Origin: Hydrogenophaga sp040372165
GTDB lineage: Bacteria > Pseudomonadota > Gammaproteobacteria > Burkholderiales > Burkholderiaceae_C
DNA: 64,000 nt
Assembly: GCF_040372165.1 (NCBI RefSeq)
Contig: NZ_BAABWG010000002.1
Span: forward strand, 496,001-560,000
Reading direction: 5' to 3'
Part shown: positions 33,351-42,553 of the stretch, piece by piece
Layout of the letters: each line of letters starts with the position of its first letter
Numbering within the stretch: position 1 is the first letter of the stretch
Made by a program: the position numbers and the translations under genes
The notes under the pieces: generated by a model
Told to the model about the DNA's origin: nothing
Seen by the model: only the letters and a program-made list of their open reading frames with translations
Databases searched by the model: none

Positions 33351-34316
33351 GTGACCGTCACATCCAGTGCAGCCGGCGCGCTGTCCATTGTCATTGCTAC
33401 CCGTGAAAGCCGTCTGGCGCTTTGGCAGGCAGAGCATGTGAAAGCTTTGCTGGAGCAGCGTGGCCATCGTGTGACTTTGCTGGGCATGACGACCAAAGGC
33501 GATCAGATTCTGGACAGAAGCCTCTCCAAAGTGGGCGGCAAAGGCCTTTTCGTCAAGGAGCTTGAAGTCGCGCTGGAGCAGGGCAAAGCGGACATCGCCG
33601 TTCATTCGCTCAAGGATGTGCCCATGGATTTGCCACAGGGCTTCGAACTTGCGTGTGTGATGGAGCGCGAAGACCCACGCGATGCCTGGGTGTCGCCGTC
33701 CTGTGACGGTCTGGCAGATCTGCCTGCACAGGCCATCGTCGGTACAAGCAGTCTTCGTCGGCAGGTGCTTTTGCGTGATGCGCTGGACAAGCTGGGTCGG
33801 CACGACGTTCGCATTGAACCCTTGCGTGGCAACCTGGATACGCGATTGCGCAAACTCGACGAAGGGCAGTACCACGCCATTGTCCTTGCTGCAGCCGGGC
33901 TCAAGCGACTTGAACTGAGCCATCGCATCCGCCACATCTTCGAACCAGAGGAATCACTTCCTGCTGCGGGGCAGGGTGCTCTGGGCATCGAAATCGTCAG
34001 CGGTCGCCCGGATCTGGCTGAGGCGCTGGCTCCCTTGACGCACATGCCGACATGGCTGCGCGTTGCCGCCGAGCGAACGGTCTCCCGCGGCATGGGAGGA
34101 AGCTGCTCAATGCCTTTGGCCGCCTATGGCCGATGGGTTCATGATGCAGGGGACCACTTGCAACTCGAAGCCGCATGGGGTGATGTCGATGGTGTTTCGC
34201 CATTGATACATGTCAGCGAGTCGGCCACGGTGTGCACGCTCGAAGATGCAGAGGCACTGGGTGCCAAGGCCGTCCAGGCTTTGCTGGATGCGGGTGCGCA
34301 ACCGGCTTCATCCTGA
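33351..34316 (+). CDS. hemC: Hydroxymethylbilane synthase (porphobilinogen deaminase)
   Basis: This 321-residue cytoplasmic enzyme polymerises four porphobilinogen units in haem biosynthesis. The GTG at 33351 is the likely start, since it lies 11 codons before the conserved IVIATRESRLALWQAEHV; no ATG suits. The dipyrromethane cofactor Cys is in MGGSCSMPLAAYG. Substrate-binding segments VHSLKDVPMDLP, GTSSLRRQ and LRGNLDTRLRKLD are intact. It is the first gene of hemC-hemD-hemX-hemY, a common proteobacterial operon order. Confidence 0.96.
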   Translation: MTVTSSAAGALSIVIATRESRLALWQAEHVKALLEQRGHRVTLLGMTTKGDQILDRSLSKVGGKGLFVKELEVALEQGKADIAVHSLKDVPMDLPQGFELACVMEREDPRDAWVSPSCDGLADLPAQAIVGTSSLRRQVLLRDALDKLGRHDVRIEPLRGNLDTRLRKLDEGQYHAIVLAAAGLKRLELSHRIRHIFEPEESLPAAGQGALGIEIVSGRPDLAEALAPLTHMPTWLRVAAERTVSRGMGGSCSMPLAAYGRWVHDAGDHLQLEAAWGDVDGVSPLIHVSESATVCTLEDAEALGAKAVQALLDAGAQPASS

Positions 34317-34366
34317 TCGTTCGTCGGACAGACGCTCGGCGCATGGACCAGCACTCGTCCAGAACC

Positions 34367-35236
34367 ATGACGAATGACCGGAGAACGCTGCTGCTGACGC
34401 GTCCCCTGACAGAGGCTGTCGAATGGGCAACGTCCCTGAGGTCGGCAGGCTACAGGGTCGAGCAACTACCCTTGATGGAGACCACGTCGCCGACGAACGC
34501 AGAAGACATTGAATCGCTGGACCATTGGCGGCGGCACTGGTCCTCCGCGAGTGCCATCATGATGGTCAGTCCGGCGGCTGTGCGCTGGTTTTTCGGTGGT
34601 TCGTCTGACGTCACCCCGCTGGTGACGGATGAGCGACAGGTTGACTCGCAGACCCGTTGGTGGTCGCCCGGTCCTGGAACGGCGAAAGTGCTGACCCGGT
34701 TACTGGCCGAACGAGGCCTGGACGCCCGGTGCGTCGATTCCCCACCAAATGACGCACAACAGTTCGATTCGGAAGCCCTGTGGGCTGTTGTTTCTGCCCA
34801 GGTGAAGCGAGGGAGCCATATTCTCGTGGTCCGGGGAAGAAGCCGGCTGCAAGCCGAAGTGCCGGCCGATGCATCAGCCAATCCAGGTGGTGATGGCCGC
34901 CAGTGGCTGCTCGATCAGTGCCGGTCCCTGGGCGCCAAAGTGAGCACCTGCGTGGCGTACGAGCGGCGGCCTGCAGACTGGTCGGCTGAGCAGCTGTCGC
35001 TTGCCGCGGCAAGCGACCATCCGCAAACGGCCTGGTTGTTCAGCAGTGGCGAGGCAATCGACATGCTCAGGCGCCGGATGCCCGATCACGACTGGGCCAG
35101 TGCGGTTGCATTGACCACCCATCCCCGTATTGCAATGGTTGCCAAGCATCTGGGGTTCGGAACAGTGCTATCTTGCCGACCCGGCTTGCCGGATGTCCTC
35201 GCGGCCCTAGAATCACATTGGAGCCATATCCAATGA
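34367..35236 (+). CDS. hemD: Uroporphyrinogen-III synthase
   Basis: This is a protein of about 289 residues. HemD is weakly conserved in sequence; the assignment rests on the N-terminal TLLLTRPLTEAVEWATSL, a C-terminal WLFSSGEAIDML and LTTHPRIAMVAKHLGFG pattern, and position between hemC and hemX. It closes and isomerises the linear tetrapyrrole to uroporphyrinogen III. The ATG at 34367 puts the TRP motif near the N-terminus as in relatives; an in-frame ATG at 34343 would add 8 residues. The stop overlaps the hemX start (ATGA). Confidence 0.88.
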   Translation: MTNDRRTLLLTRPLTEAVEWATSLRSAGYRVEQLPLMETTSPTNAEDIESLDHWRRHWSSASAIMMVSPAAVRWFFGGSSDVTPLVTDERQVDSQTRWWSPGPGTAKVLTRLLAERGLDARCVDSPPNDAQQFDSEALWAVVSAQVKRGSHILVVRGRSRLQAEVPADASANPGGDGRQWLLDQCRSLGAKVSTCVAYERRPADWSAEQLSLAAASDHPQTAWLFSSGEAIDMLRRRMPDHDWASAVALTTHPRIAMVAKHLGFGTVLSCRPGLPDVLAALESHWSHIQ

Positions 35237-36519
35237 ACGAACAAGACAAATCCTCTTCACCTGCACCCTCAGCTTCTTCCGCGTCACCCTTGCCGGCCCC
35301 GGAGCAGCCGCCAAAGCCGCGTCCCGCCAAAGAGCAGGCGGACGCGGAGCCGCTGGTGGTGGATGCAGCCGTGAAGGAAAAGTCCACGCAAAAGTCCCCC
35401 AGAACCGGCGGAGGATGGGTTTCGACTTCACTGGGCCTTCTTGCTCTGCTTGTGGCCGCTGGTGCAGGCGCTGGCGCGTTTCATACCTGGCAGCAACTCA
35501 ACGGAGCCAAAGAGGCGCTGGCGCGACAGACTGAAGATGTGAGGCTGGCCGTGACAGAAGCGACGCAGACGGCCAATTCCTCGGATGCACTGTCAAAGGA
35601 ACTGCAAGCCCGGTTGACAGTGGCGGAAGTCAAGCTCTCCGAAGTGAGTTTGCAGCGCAGTCAGCTCGAGGAGCTGATGTTGTCTTTGTCGCGTTCCCGT
35701 GATGACAACCTGGTCCAGGACCTGGAGTCCTCCATCCGGCTGGCTCAGCAACAGGCGGTTCTCACAGGCAGTGCGCAACCATTGATTTCGGCGCTTCAGG
35801 CGGCTGACCAGCGGATCGCACGAGCAGCGCAACCGCGACTCAACCCTGTTCAGCGAGCCATCGCAAGGGACATCGAAACCATTCAGGCCGCCACGCTTGC
35901 AGACATTCCTGCTCTGGTGGTCAGGCTCGATGAAATGGCGCGCTCGGTGGACGAGTGGCCCGTGCTCAACGAAGTGGGGCCCTTGGCAACAGTTCAGCCG
36001 GGAGCGGCAAGCCGGGTGACCACCGATACCGGGCCAGAGCCTGCCTCCGAGGCGCAGGCGCCGTCGTCAGATGTATCGTCTACAGCGGTCGGTGACGCTA
36101 CGTCGGCCGTATCAGCGTCGGGTGACCGATTCTCTGAGCTGATGAATGCCTTGTCTGCCTTTGGTGGCAAGGTCTGGGATGCCATGAGTGAAAAAGGGCG
36201 TGAACTGGTCAGGGTCAGCCGAGTGGATCGCCCGGAAGCGGCTTTGCTGGCGCCTGAACAGGCGTTCTTCCTGCGCGAGAACACAAAACTGCGCTTGCTC
36301 AATGCCCGGCTGGGTTTGCTGGCCAGGCAAATGGACTCGGCACAAGCTGACCTGCAGTCTGTCGAATCCTCTATCGACCGCTACTTTGACAGCTCGTCGG
36401 CACCGGTCGCGCAAGCCAAGCAGATGCTTGCAGAGCTGAGGCAAGAAGTGGCCACGACCGGCATGCCACGGCCTGAAGAGACCTTGACCGCTTTGGCGAC
36501 TGCCGCAGGAGGCCGGTAA
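35233..36519 (+). CDS. hemX: HemX-type membrane protein of the haem operon
   Basis: This 428-residue protein has a Pro/Ala/Ser-rich cytoplasmic tail (1-65), one membrane helix (about 68-90) and a largely helical periplasmic domain with coiled-coil stretches (about 95-170). It matches the HemX family often annotated as uroporphyrinogen-III methyltransferase, but no SAM-binding motif is visible, so that label is unlikely to be right. Its role in tetrapyrrole synthesis is unproven. Overlaps with hemD (ATGA) and hemY (TAATG) indicate coupled translation. Confidence 0.88.
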   Translation: MNEQDKSSSPAPSASSASPLPAPEQPPKPRPAKEQADAEPLVVDAAVKEKSTQKSPRTGGGWVSTSLGLLALLVAAGAGAGAFHTWQQLNGAKEALARQTEDVRLAVTEATQTANSSDALSKELQARLTVAEVKLSEVSLQRSQLEELMLSLSRSRDDNLVQDLESSIRLAQQQAVLTGSAQPLISALQAADQRIARAAQPRLNPVQRAIARDIETIQAATLADIPALVVRLDEMARSVDEWPVLNEVGPLATVQPGAASRVTTDTGPEPASEAQAPSSDVSSTAVGDATSAVSASGDRFSELMNALSAFGGKVWDAMSEKGRELVRVSRVDRPEAALLAPEQAFFLRENTKLRLLNARLGLLARQMDSAQADLQSVESSIDRYFDSSSAPVAQAKQMLAELRQEVATTGMPRPEETLTALATAAGGR

Positions 36520-37823
36520 TGCGTCATCAGCGTCAACGCGGAGCAGTCCGCAGTGTCATTTGGCTGCTGGCACTGACTGGCATCGCCGTCGGCCTTGCCC
36601 TTTTTCTGGGACGAAACCAGGCCACCGTGACGCTGTTCTGGGCGCCATACAGGTTCGACGTGTCGTTCAACCTCGTCTTGCTCTCGCTGGTGGTGGGTTT
36701 TCTGTTCCTGTATGTCGCATTGCGCGGCATTGCTCGTTTGCGGTCCATGCCGGAACGGGCCCGTCGCTGGCGCGAACTGCAAGCCGAGCGGTCGGCGGTG
36801 GGGTCTTTGCTGGACGCCTTGTCGCACTTGCTGGCGGGACGCTTTGTGCGTGCGCAGTCTGCTGGCAAGGAGGCTGTCTCGCAGATCGAGGGGCTGAATG
36901 CTCGCCAATGGGGGCACAGGCGCCAGGCCTTGTTGCTGTCGCATTTGCTGGTGGCCGAAAGCGCTCAGTCGTTGCGCAAGGAAGGGGAGCGAGATGAGCA
37001 CCTGGAGGCTGCGCTTGACCCCGCCCTGACCAAAGCCACGCCGGAGTCACAGGAGGGCGTTTTGCTTCGTTCTGTTCGATGGGCGATTGAAGACCGCGAT
37101 GTCGATCTTGCTCGTGCCCGGCTGGACCGTTTGCCACAAGGCGCGGCACGTCGCATTCAGGCGTTGCGCTTGAAGTTGCGCATCGCCCGCCTGGCCGGCG
37201 AATCGGGGGAAGCGCTGGAGGTGGCCCGTCTTCTGTCCAAGCACAAGGCGTTTTCTGCCGAGGCAGCGCGTAGTGTTCTTCGTGGACTGGTGCTCGACGC
37301 GATCAAGGCATGCCATGACATGCAGCAGTTGCGGGGCATATGGAAGGGCCTGGATGCCAAGGAACGATCCATGCCCGATATCGCCCTGGCGGCCGTCAAC
37401 CGCGCAGCCGCTCTTCAAGCACCCGGCGCAGCAGCAGAAGGCGTCAACATGGGACGACTTGTTCGAGACTGGCTTGAGCCCGTCTGGTCGGATTTTGGTG
37501 AACTCAGCGAATCCCAGCAATTGCGATTCGTGGGCGCGCTGGAGAAAGGCCTGACGGACATGGATGCAGACATGCTTGGGCGCATCGAGCGAACCTTGCG
37601 CGAGCACCCCAACAACGCCTTCTGGCAGTACCTTGCGGGTCAGGCTTTCATGCAGCGGCAACTCTGGGGCAAAGCCGCCCAGTTGTTGGGGCAGGCCAGT
37701 CACCACCTGCCGGAAGGTGACCTGTTGCGCCGAACCTGGTGTTCTTTGGCGGTTCTTGCCGAAGAGAGAGGTGATGACGCTGAGGCCAGCCAGGCATGGA
37801 AGAAGGCGGCACAGATGGGTTGA
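36519..37823 (+). CDS. hemY: HemY-type TPR membrane protein
   Basis: This 434-residue proteobacterial HemY protein (not protoporphyrinogen oxidase) has two N-terminal membrane helices (about 7-27 and 42-66, around NQATVTLFWAPYRFDVSFNL), followed by TPR-like helical repeats extending to the C-terminus. It is thought to scaffold haem enzymes at the membrane; the biochemical role is not settled. It overlaps hemX by one base and is the last gene of the hem operon, which ends at a strong hairpin (37865-37892). Confidence 0.9.
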   Translation: MRHQRQRGAVRSVIWLLALTGIAVGLALFLGRNQATVTLFWAPYRFDVSFNLVLLSLVVGFLFLYVALRGIARLRSMPERARRWRELQAERSAVGSLLDALSHLLAGRFVRAQSAGKEAVSQIEGLNARQWGHRRQALLLSHLLVAESAQSLRKEGERDEHLEAALDPALTKATPESQEGVLLRSVRWAIEDRDVDLARARLDRLPQGAARRIQALRLKLRIARLAGESGEALEVARLLSKHKAFSAEAARSVLRGLVLDAIKACHDMQQLRGIWKGLDAKERSMPDIALAAVNRAAALQAPGAAAEGVNMGRLVRDWLEPVWSDFGELSESQQLRFVGALEKGLTDMDADMLGRIERTLREHPNNAFWQYLAGQAFMQRQLWGKAAQLLGQASHHLPEGDLLRRTWCSLAVLAEERGDDAEASQAWKKAAQMG

Positions 37824-37864
37824 ATATCTGTGGTGTCCTGACGAGATGCCTTTGGTTCGCAATG

Positions 37865-37892
37865 AAAAAGCCGGCAAGTTTGCCGGCTTTTT
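37865..37892. terminator. Bidirectional terminator shared by hemY and rne
   Basis: Perfect inverted repeat AAAAAGCCGGCAA-GT-TTGCCGGCTTTTT between convergent hemY (stop 37823) and rne (stop 37951). The T-tract on one strand and the A-tract on the other allow termination in both directions. Confidence 0.92.
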
Positions 37893-37950
37893 CGTTGCAC
37901 TCATCTCGTGCTGCGGCCGATTTCACCGCGCCACTGTGTAAACAGAAGCT

Positions 37951-40854
37951 TCAGGCCTCAAAAGGCAGCTTCACCTCACTCAGGTCTTTGCGGGTTTCGA
38001 CAAGAATCAAGGGGCCTTCATCGAGGACCACCACAGGTTTGGGTTCGCGAGGCACATGCACGGGCTTGGGTTCGGCTGCAATGGCTGCCTGAACCTTGGC
38101 GACCTTGTCTGCATCCGAATTGACCCATTGCAAACCGGCTGCGCTGGCCACCTCGTCCAGTGCGGCAAGATCCAGTTTGTATTCGGCCACTGCCGGCATG
38201 CCAAGGTCTTGCTGCTCAGTGGAGGGCTCTTGAACAGATGGCTCTGCGACAACCGGTGATTCGACTGCCAGCACCACTGGCGCAGGTTCAGCCGTTTGCT
38301 CTGACATGTCTGCATCAGCGGTTTCGGCTTGCGTTGCTGTAGGCGAACCGCTGTCCACAGGCATGGTGAAGTAGCTACGGGTGCGCACTGGCGCCGCTTC
38401 CGCTTCCGCAGCTTGCAGCGGCTCGGCAGCAGCCTCGGGTGTGTCCGTCGATGCTTCTTCCGTCACTACGGGGTTGGCCTGTCGCTCACGACGGTCTCTG
38501 CCGTACCGGTCGCGGCTACGGCGCTCGCGTTGCGGCTTGGCCTGCTCAGAGGACGGAGATGCCGAGTCGCCCGGCGTTCCAGAGGCCTCTGAAGTGGCAG
38601 TGGCACTCTCAGGCGCATACGACGCATTGTCTGCCTGCAGATCGCCTTCGTTGCCCACGCCTTGCTGTTCCCGCTGTTGCGCCTCGTCCCCACTGTTGCG
38701 ACGCCGTGAACGGCTGCGGCTGCGGCGGGAACGCTTGGGTGCACCCTCGCTACCTGGCTCGCGGGTATCTCCAGCTCCTGGCAGGTTCTGGTTGGCGCTT
38801 TCGGCCACCTGTGCGCTTTGCTCTTCATTTGCCTCGGCGTTCTTCTGAACGTCTTTGGCCTGCTTTGCGCCGTCACTGTCCTGTTGACGCTGGCCACGTC
38901 TGCCGCCTTGTCCGCGACGCGCTTCGCCGGCCCTCTCTCCGGATTTTGTGCCGCTGCGGCCTTCAGCGCGGCCATTGCGACCACGTCGACCATTGCCGCT
39001 CTTGCTGCCATCTTTGTCTTTCGCGGCAGCGTCGCGCTGGCCTTTGGCGCCAGTGCCACTGTTTTGCTCGGGGGCCTGTGAGTTGGCGTCTGCGGCAGCA
39101 GGGGTCAGGCCCAGCAGCGACTTGAACCAGCCGAGGAAGCCTTTTTCAGCTGCGGGCACCGCTGCTGCTGCCGTTCGTGCGGCCTGTTGCGCTGGCTGGT
39201 GAGCTGGCTGTTTCTCTGCCTGCACGGGCTTGGGCGGCACCGCCGGTGCCGGACCGTCTGGCAGCACGCCTTTGATGACGGGCTCTTGCCGGTTGGTGCG
39301 CTCCTGGCTGCGCCGGGTGACACTGGTCGTGTCTTCAGCCTCGTCTGCCATCTTGTAGCTGGCATCGAGATTGTCCAGGCGGGGGTCGTCGTGTTTGATG
39401 CGTTCGAGCTTGTAGTTGGGTGTCTCGAGCGATTTGTTGGGAACGAGCAGCACGTTGATGCGCTGCTTCAGTTCGATTTTGGTGATCTCATTGCGCTTTT
39501 CGTTCAGGAGGAAGCTGGCCACTTCCACAGGCACCTGTACGAAAACGGCGGCTGTTCCGTCCTTGAGCGACTCTTCCTGAATGACGCGGAGAATCTGCAG
39601 GGCGGAGCTTTCTGTGTCGCGGATGTGGCCTGAGCCACCGCACCTTGGACAAGGAATGGAAGCGCCTTCGCTCAGCATGGGCTTGAGACGCTGGCGGCTC
39701 ATTTCGAGCAGGCCGAACTTGCTGATGGAGCCGAATTGCACACGGGCGCGGTCCTGTCGCAGGGCATCGCGCAAGCGGTTTTCGACTTCGCGGCGGTTTT
39801 TCGACTCATCCATGTCGATGAAGTCGATCACGATCAGGCCGCCGAGGTCGCGCAGGCGCGCCTGACGGGCTACTTCGTCTGCCGCTTCGAGGTTGGTACG
39901 TGTTGCTGTTTCTTCAATGGCGCCGCCCTTGATGGCGCGGGCCGAGTTCACGTCCACTGCGACCAATGCCTCGGTCTGGTCGATCACAATGGCGCCGCCA
40001 CTTGGCAACTGCACAATCCGGCTGTACGCAGTTTCAATCTGGTGCTCGATCTGAAACCGCGAAAACAGAGGGGCGTCGTCACGATAGCGCTTCACGCGAT
40101 GGCCGTGTTCGGGCATCACATGGCTCATGAACTGGTGCGCCTGCTCGTAAATGTCGTCCGTATCGATGAGGATTTCGCCGATATCGCTGTTGAAATAATC
40201 GCGAATGGCGCGGATGACGAGGCTCGATTCCTGATAGATGAGGAAAGCGCCTTTGCCAGCTGTGGCTGCGCCGTCAATGGCATCCCAAAGCTTGAGCAGG
40301 TAGTTCAGGTCCCATTGCAATTCGGCTGCGTCGCGGCCAATGCCTGCGGTGCGAGCGATGATGCTCATGCCCTTGGGGTATTGCAATTGATCCAGGGCAG
40401 CCTTGAGTTCAGCCCTTTCTTCTCCCTCGATTCGGCGGCTGACACCACCGCCACGCGGGTTGTTGGGCATGAGGACCACATATCGGCCGGCCAGGCTGAT
40501 GAACGTGGTCAGCGCAGCACCTTTGTTGCCGCGTTCTTCCTTTTCCACCTGGACCAGCAATTCCTGGCCCTCTTTGATCACGTCATTGATGCGTGCCTGG
40601 GAAGGTGAAACATTTCCCTGGAAATACTGCTTTGAGATTTCCTTGAACGGCAGGAATCCATGCCGCTCCTCGCCGTAGTCAACAAAACAGGCTTCCAGCG
40701 AAGGCTCGACTCGTGTCACCACGGCCTTGTAAATATTCCCCTTTCGCTGCTCCCTGCCTTCAATTTCGATTTCGTAGTCGAGGAGTTTTTGTCCGTCGAC
40801 GATGGCCAGGCGGCGCTCTTCGGCCTGCGTGGCGTTGATCAGCATACGCTTCAT
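37951..40854 (-). CDS. rne: Ribonuclease E
   Basis: This is a 967-residue endoribonuclease and degradosome scaffold. The start is MKRMLINATQAEERRLAI at 40854. The S1 RNA-binding domain is at about 37-120. The RNase E/G core has catalytic Asp residues in LVAVDVNSARA and IVIDFIDMDESKNRRE. The Zn-link is CPRCGGSGH. From about residue 510 the protein is disordered: Pro/Gln/Ala stretches, then Arg-rich blocks (KRSRRSRSRSRRRNSG, RERRSRDRYGRDRRER) that probably bind RNA, and acidic Ala-rich segments. A short ordered-looking tail (LILVETRKDLSEVKLPFEA) closes it. It processes rRNA, tRNA and mRNA near the inner membrane. Confidence 0.97.
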   Translation of the reverse strand: MKRMLINATQAEERRLAIVDGQKLLDYEIEIEGREQRKGNIYKAVVTRVEPSLEACFVDYGEERHGFLPFKEISKQYFQGNVSPSQARINDVIKEGQELLVQVEKEERGNKGAALTTFISLAGRYVVLMPNNPRGGGVSRRIEGEERAELKAALDQLQYPKGMSIIARTAGIGRDAAELQWDLNYLLKLWDAIDGAATAGKGAFLIYQESSLVIRAIRDYFNSDIGEILIDTDDIYEQAHQFMSHVMPEHGHRVKRYRDDAPLFSRFQIEHQIETAYSRIVQLPSGGAIVIDQTEALVAVDVNSARAIKGGAIEETATRTNLEAADEVARQARLRDLGGLIVIDFIDMDESKNRREVENRLRDALRQDRARVQFGSISKFGLLEMSRQRLKPMLSEGASIPCPRCGGSGHIRDTESSALQILRVIQEESLKDGTAAVFVQVPVEVASFLLNEKRNEITKIELKQRINVLLVPNKSLETPNYKLERIKHDDPRLDNLDASYKMADEAEDTTSVTRRSQERTNRQEPVIKGVLPDGPAPAVPPKPVQAEKQPAHQPAQQAARTAAAAVPAAEKGFLGWFKSLLGLTPAAADANSQAPEQNSGTGAKGQRDAAAKDKDGSKSGNGRRGRNGRAEGRSGTKSGERAGEARRGQGGRRGQRQQDSDGAKQAKDVQKNAEANEEQSAQVAESANQNLPGAGDTREPGSEGAPKRSRRSRSRSRRRNSGDEAQQREQQGVGNEGDLQADNASYAPESATATSEASGTPGDSASPSSEQAKPQRERRSRDRYGRDRRERQANPVVTEEASTDTPEAAAEPLQAAEAEAAPVRTRSYFTMPVDSGSPTATQAETADADMSEQTAEPAPVVLAVESPVVAEPSVQEPSTEQQDLGMPAVAEYKLDLAALDEVASAAGLQWVNSDADKVAKVQAAIAAEPKPVHVPREPKPVVVLDEGPLILVETRKDLSEVKLPFEA

Positions 40855-41465
40855 GTTGCGTCTTCCTTTGCGTGTCACTCATTGCGTGGACACCCGTCCT
40901 TTCGGGCAGGCACCGGTCTGCCGGGAACCAGCAAAAAAAGAGGCAAACGGGGGAGGGAATTGCCGGAGAGCTGTGGGCAGGTCAGTGCGGCACCGGGCAT
41001 TCGCTCCCGAAGGGGCGAACGGTGCTCGCACGCGAGCTCAAAGCGTAGGCGCGTGGAAAGGGGTGATTCACGGGGGAGCAGTGCCGGCCATGAGGCCAGT
41101 TGCGTCCGTACTGCGTAAGCTTCTTCACTCGATTCCTCGGCCAGTTTCACGGGGCTGGACCTGCCAGCCACCGCCAACTGACCGATTGGGGTATTCCGTT
41201 AGCGGGTTTGCGTTCTTTTGGTACAGGTTCGCCCGTGCATCTCTTGTGCGAGACAGGCAAGCGGTTGTTCACACGCTCAAGCCGTCTCTGAGCACACGTC
41301 ACATGCACGGTTGGCAATGTGTCTGGGCCTGCCCGGAGCCATCGCTCCCACGGGCTGACTGTGCCTACTTGACGTAAACTCAAAAAAATCAAGTACTTAC
41401 AGTCTGCACCAGACAGCCCGATTATAGTGCCGCAATTGTTCTTGCGGTTTTTTTCTTTTCCTGCT
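40855..41465. other. Divergent intergenic region: long rne leader and rne/rluC promoter zone
   Basis: There are 611 bp without a supported gene between rne (minus) and the pseudouridine synthase (plus). On the minus strand a perfect TATAAT (41426-41421) would give an rne leader of about 560 bases, though no matching -35 is seen. The leader is rich in GC hairpins (for example around 40990-41015) and contains a U7 run near 40935. A 7-bp dyad TACTTGA-N16-TCAAGTA lies at 41366-41395. Open frames here lack family features. Confidence 0.55.
41421..41426 (-). promoter_or_regulatory. Candidate -10 element for rne
   Basis: TATAAT on the minus strand is a perfect sigma-70 -10 hexamer about 570 bp before the rne start. 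The hexamer 17 bp upstream (AACCGC) is not a good -35, so the promoter may depend on an activator or be chance. Confidence 0.4.
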
Positions 41466-42443
41466 TTGAATTCCTCCAGCAATCAGTCCGCAGCGCTATC
41501 AACAGTGCAGCACCTCGTGGTCGGCGAGGAGTCGGAAGGCCAACGGATCGACAACTTTCTCATCCGCTGTCTCAAAGGCGTTCCGAAATCCCACATCTAC
41601 CGCATCATTCGCTCCGGGGAGGTTCGCCGCAACAAGGGGCGGGTTTCCGCCCAGGACCGTGTCGAGGTGGGGGACGTCATTCGGGTGCCGCCCGTTCGGG
41701 TTTCGTCCAGGCCAGATGCAGACGTTCGCGCGCCGGCAAGAGACTTCGCGATATTGTTCGAAGATGATGGCTTTCTGGCGGTAGACAAACCTGCCGGTGT
41801 GGCGGTGCACGGCGGCAGCGGGGTGAGTTTTGGCGTTATCGAGCAATTGCGCCAGAGCAGGCCGCAAGCCCGCATGCTTGAACTGGTTCATCGTCTGGAC
41901 AGGGAAACCAGCGGCCTTCTGCTGGTGGCGAAAAAGCGGAGTGCGCTCCGGTCGCTGCAGGAGCAGTTCAGACAGCGATCGACCGGCAAAACTTATCTGA
42001 CACTTGTTGCAGGGCATTGGCCGCAAAACCTGAAGGTCCTTGATCAACCCTTATACAAGTACCTTCAGGCCGATGGCGAGAGGCGGGTTCGGGTTTGTCA
42101 GGCAGGAGATGAAGGTGCCATGACGGCGCTGAGTCTGGTGAAAGTGGCGCAGCGTTACACACTGGGTGAATTGCACTTTTCTTTGCTTGAAGTGACGATC
42201 AAGACTGGCCGGACACACCAGATCCGGGTTCATTTGTCGTCTGCCGGTTATCCAATTGCGGGCGATGACAAATACGGACAATTTGACCTGAATAAACGAC
42301 TGGCCAAGTTGGGGTTGAAGAGGATGTTTCTTCACGCTTGGCGCTTGCGGCTGATAAACCCTTCCACTGATGAGTCCCTTGAGTTACATTCCGAATTGTC
42401 GGTTGATTTGAGAGACTGGCTCAATACACTTGGGGAGCAATAA
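41466..42443 (+). CDS. RluC/RluD-type large-subunit rRNA pseudouridine synthase
   Basis: This is a protein of about 325 residues. The N-terminal S4 RNA-binding domain (GQRIDNFLIRCLKGVPKSH, then IRSGEVRRNKGRV) is followed by a catalytic domain with Asp in ELVHRLDRETSGLLLVAK. Later motifs are GRTHQIRVHLSSAGYPIAGD and LFLHAW-like MFLHAWRLRL. RluC modifies U955, U2504 and U2580 of 23S rRNA, and the position next to rne, as in E. coli, favours RluC over RluD. No ATG fits; TTG at 41466 is used, with GTG at 41427 or 41505 as alternatives. Confidence 0.9.
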   Translation: MNSSSNQSAALSTVQHLVVGEESEGQRIDNFLIRCLKGVPKSHIYRIIRSGEVRRNKGRVSAQDRVEVGDVIRVPPVRVSSRPDADVRAPARDFAILFEDDGFLAVDKPAGVAVHGGSGVSFGVIEQLRQSRPQARMLELVHRLDRETSGLLLVAKKRSALRSLQEQFRQRSTGKTYLTLVAGHWPQNLKVLDQPLYKYLQADGERRVRVCQAGDEGAMTALSLVKVAQRYTLGELHFSLLEVTIKTGRTHQIRVHLSSAGYPIAGDDKYGQFDLNKRLAKLGLKRMFLHAWRLRLINPSTDESLELHSELSVDLRDWLNTLGEQ

Positions 42444-42553
42444 GAACTGAACGCAAACTGCCAGAGACGCGGCCCGCCTGAATTAATTCGATGGAAATGG
42501 GTCTTGTGTGGCTGCAGTTGACCTGTGCTTTGAAAAACTGAAAAGGGCAAAAC

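Noticed and set aside
40875..41177. 100-codon minus-strand frame in the rne leader
   Set aside because: It has no ribosome site, low-complexity Pro/Arg/Leu content and no family similarity; it is better read as untranslated leader.
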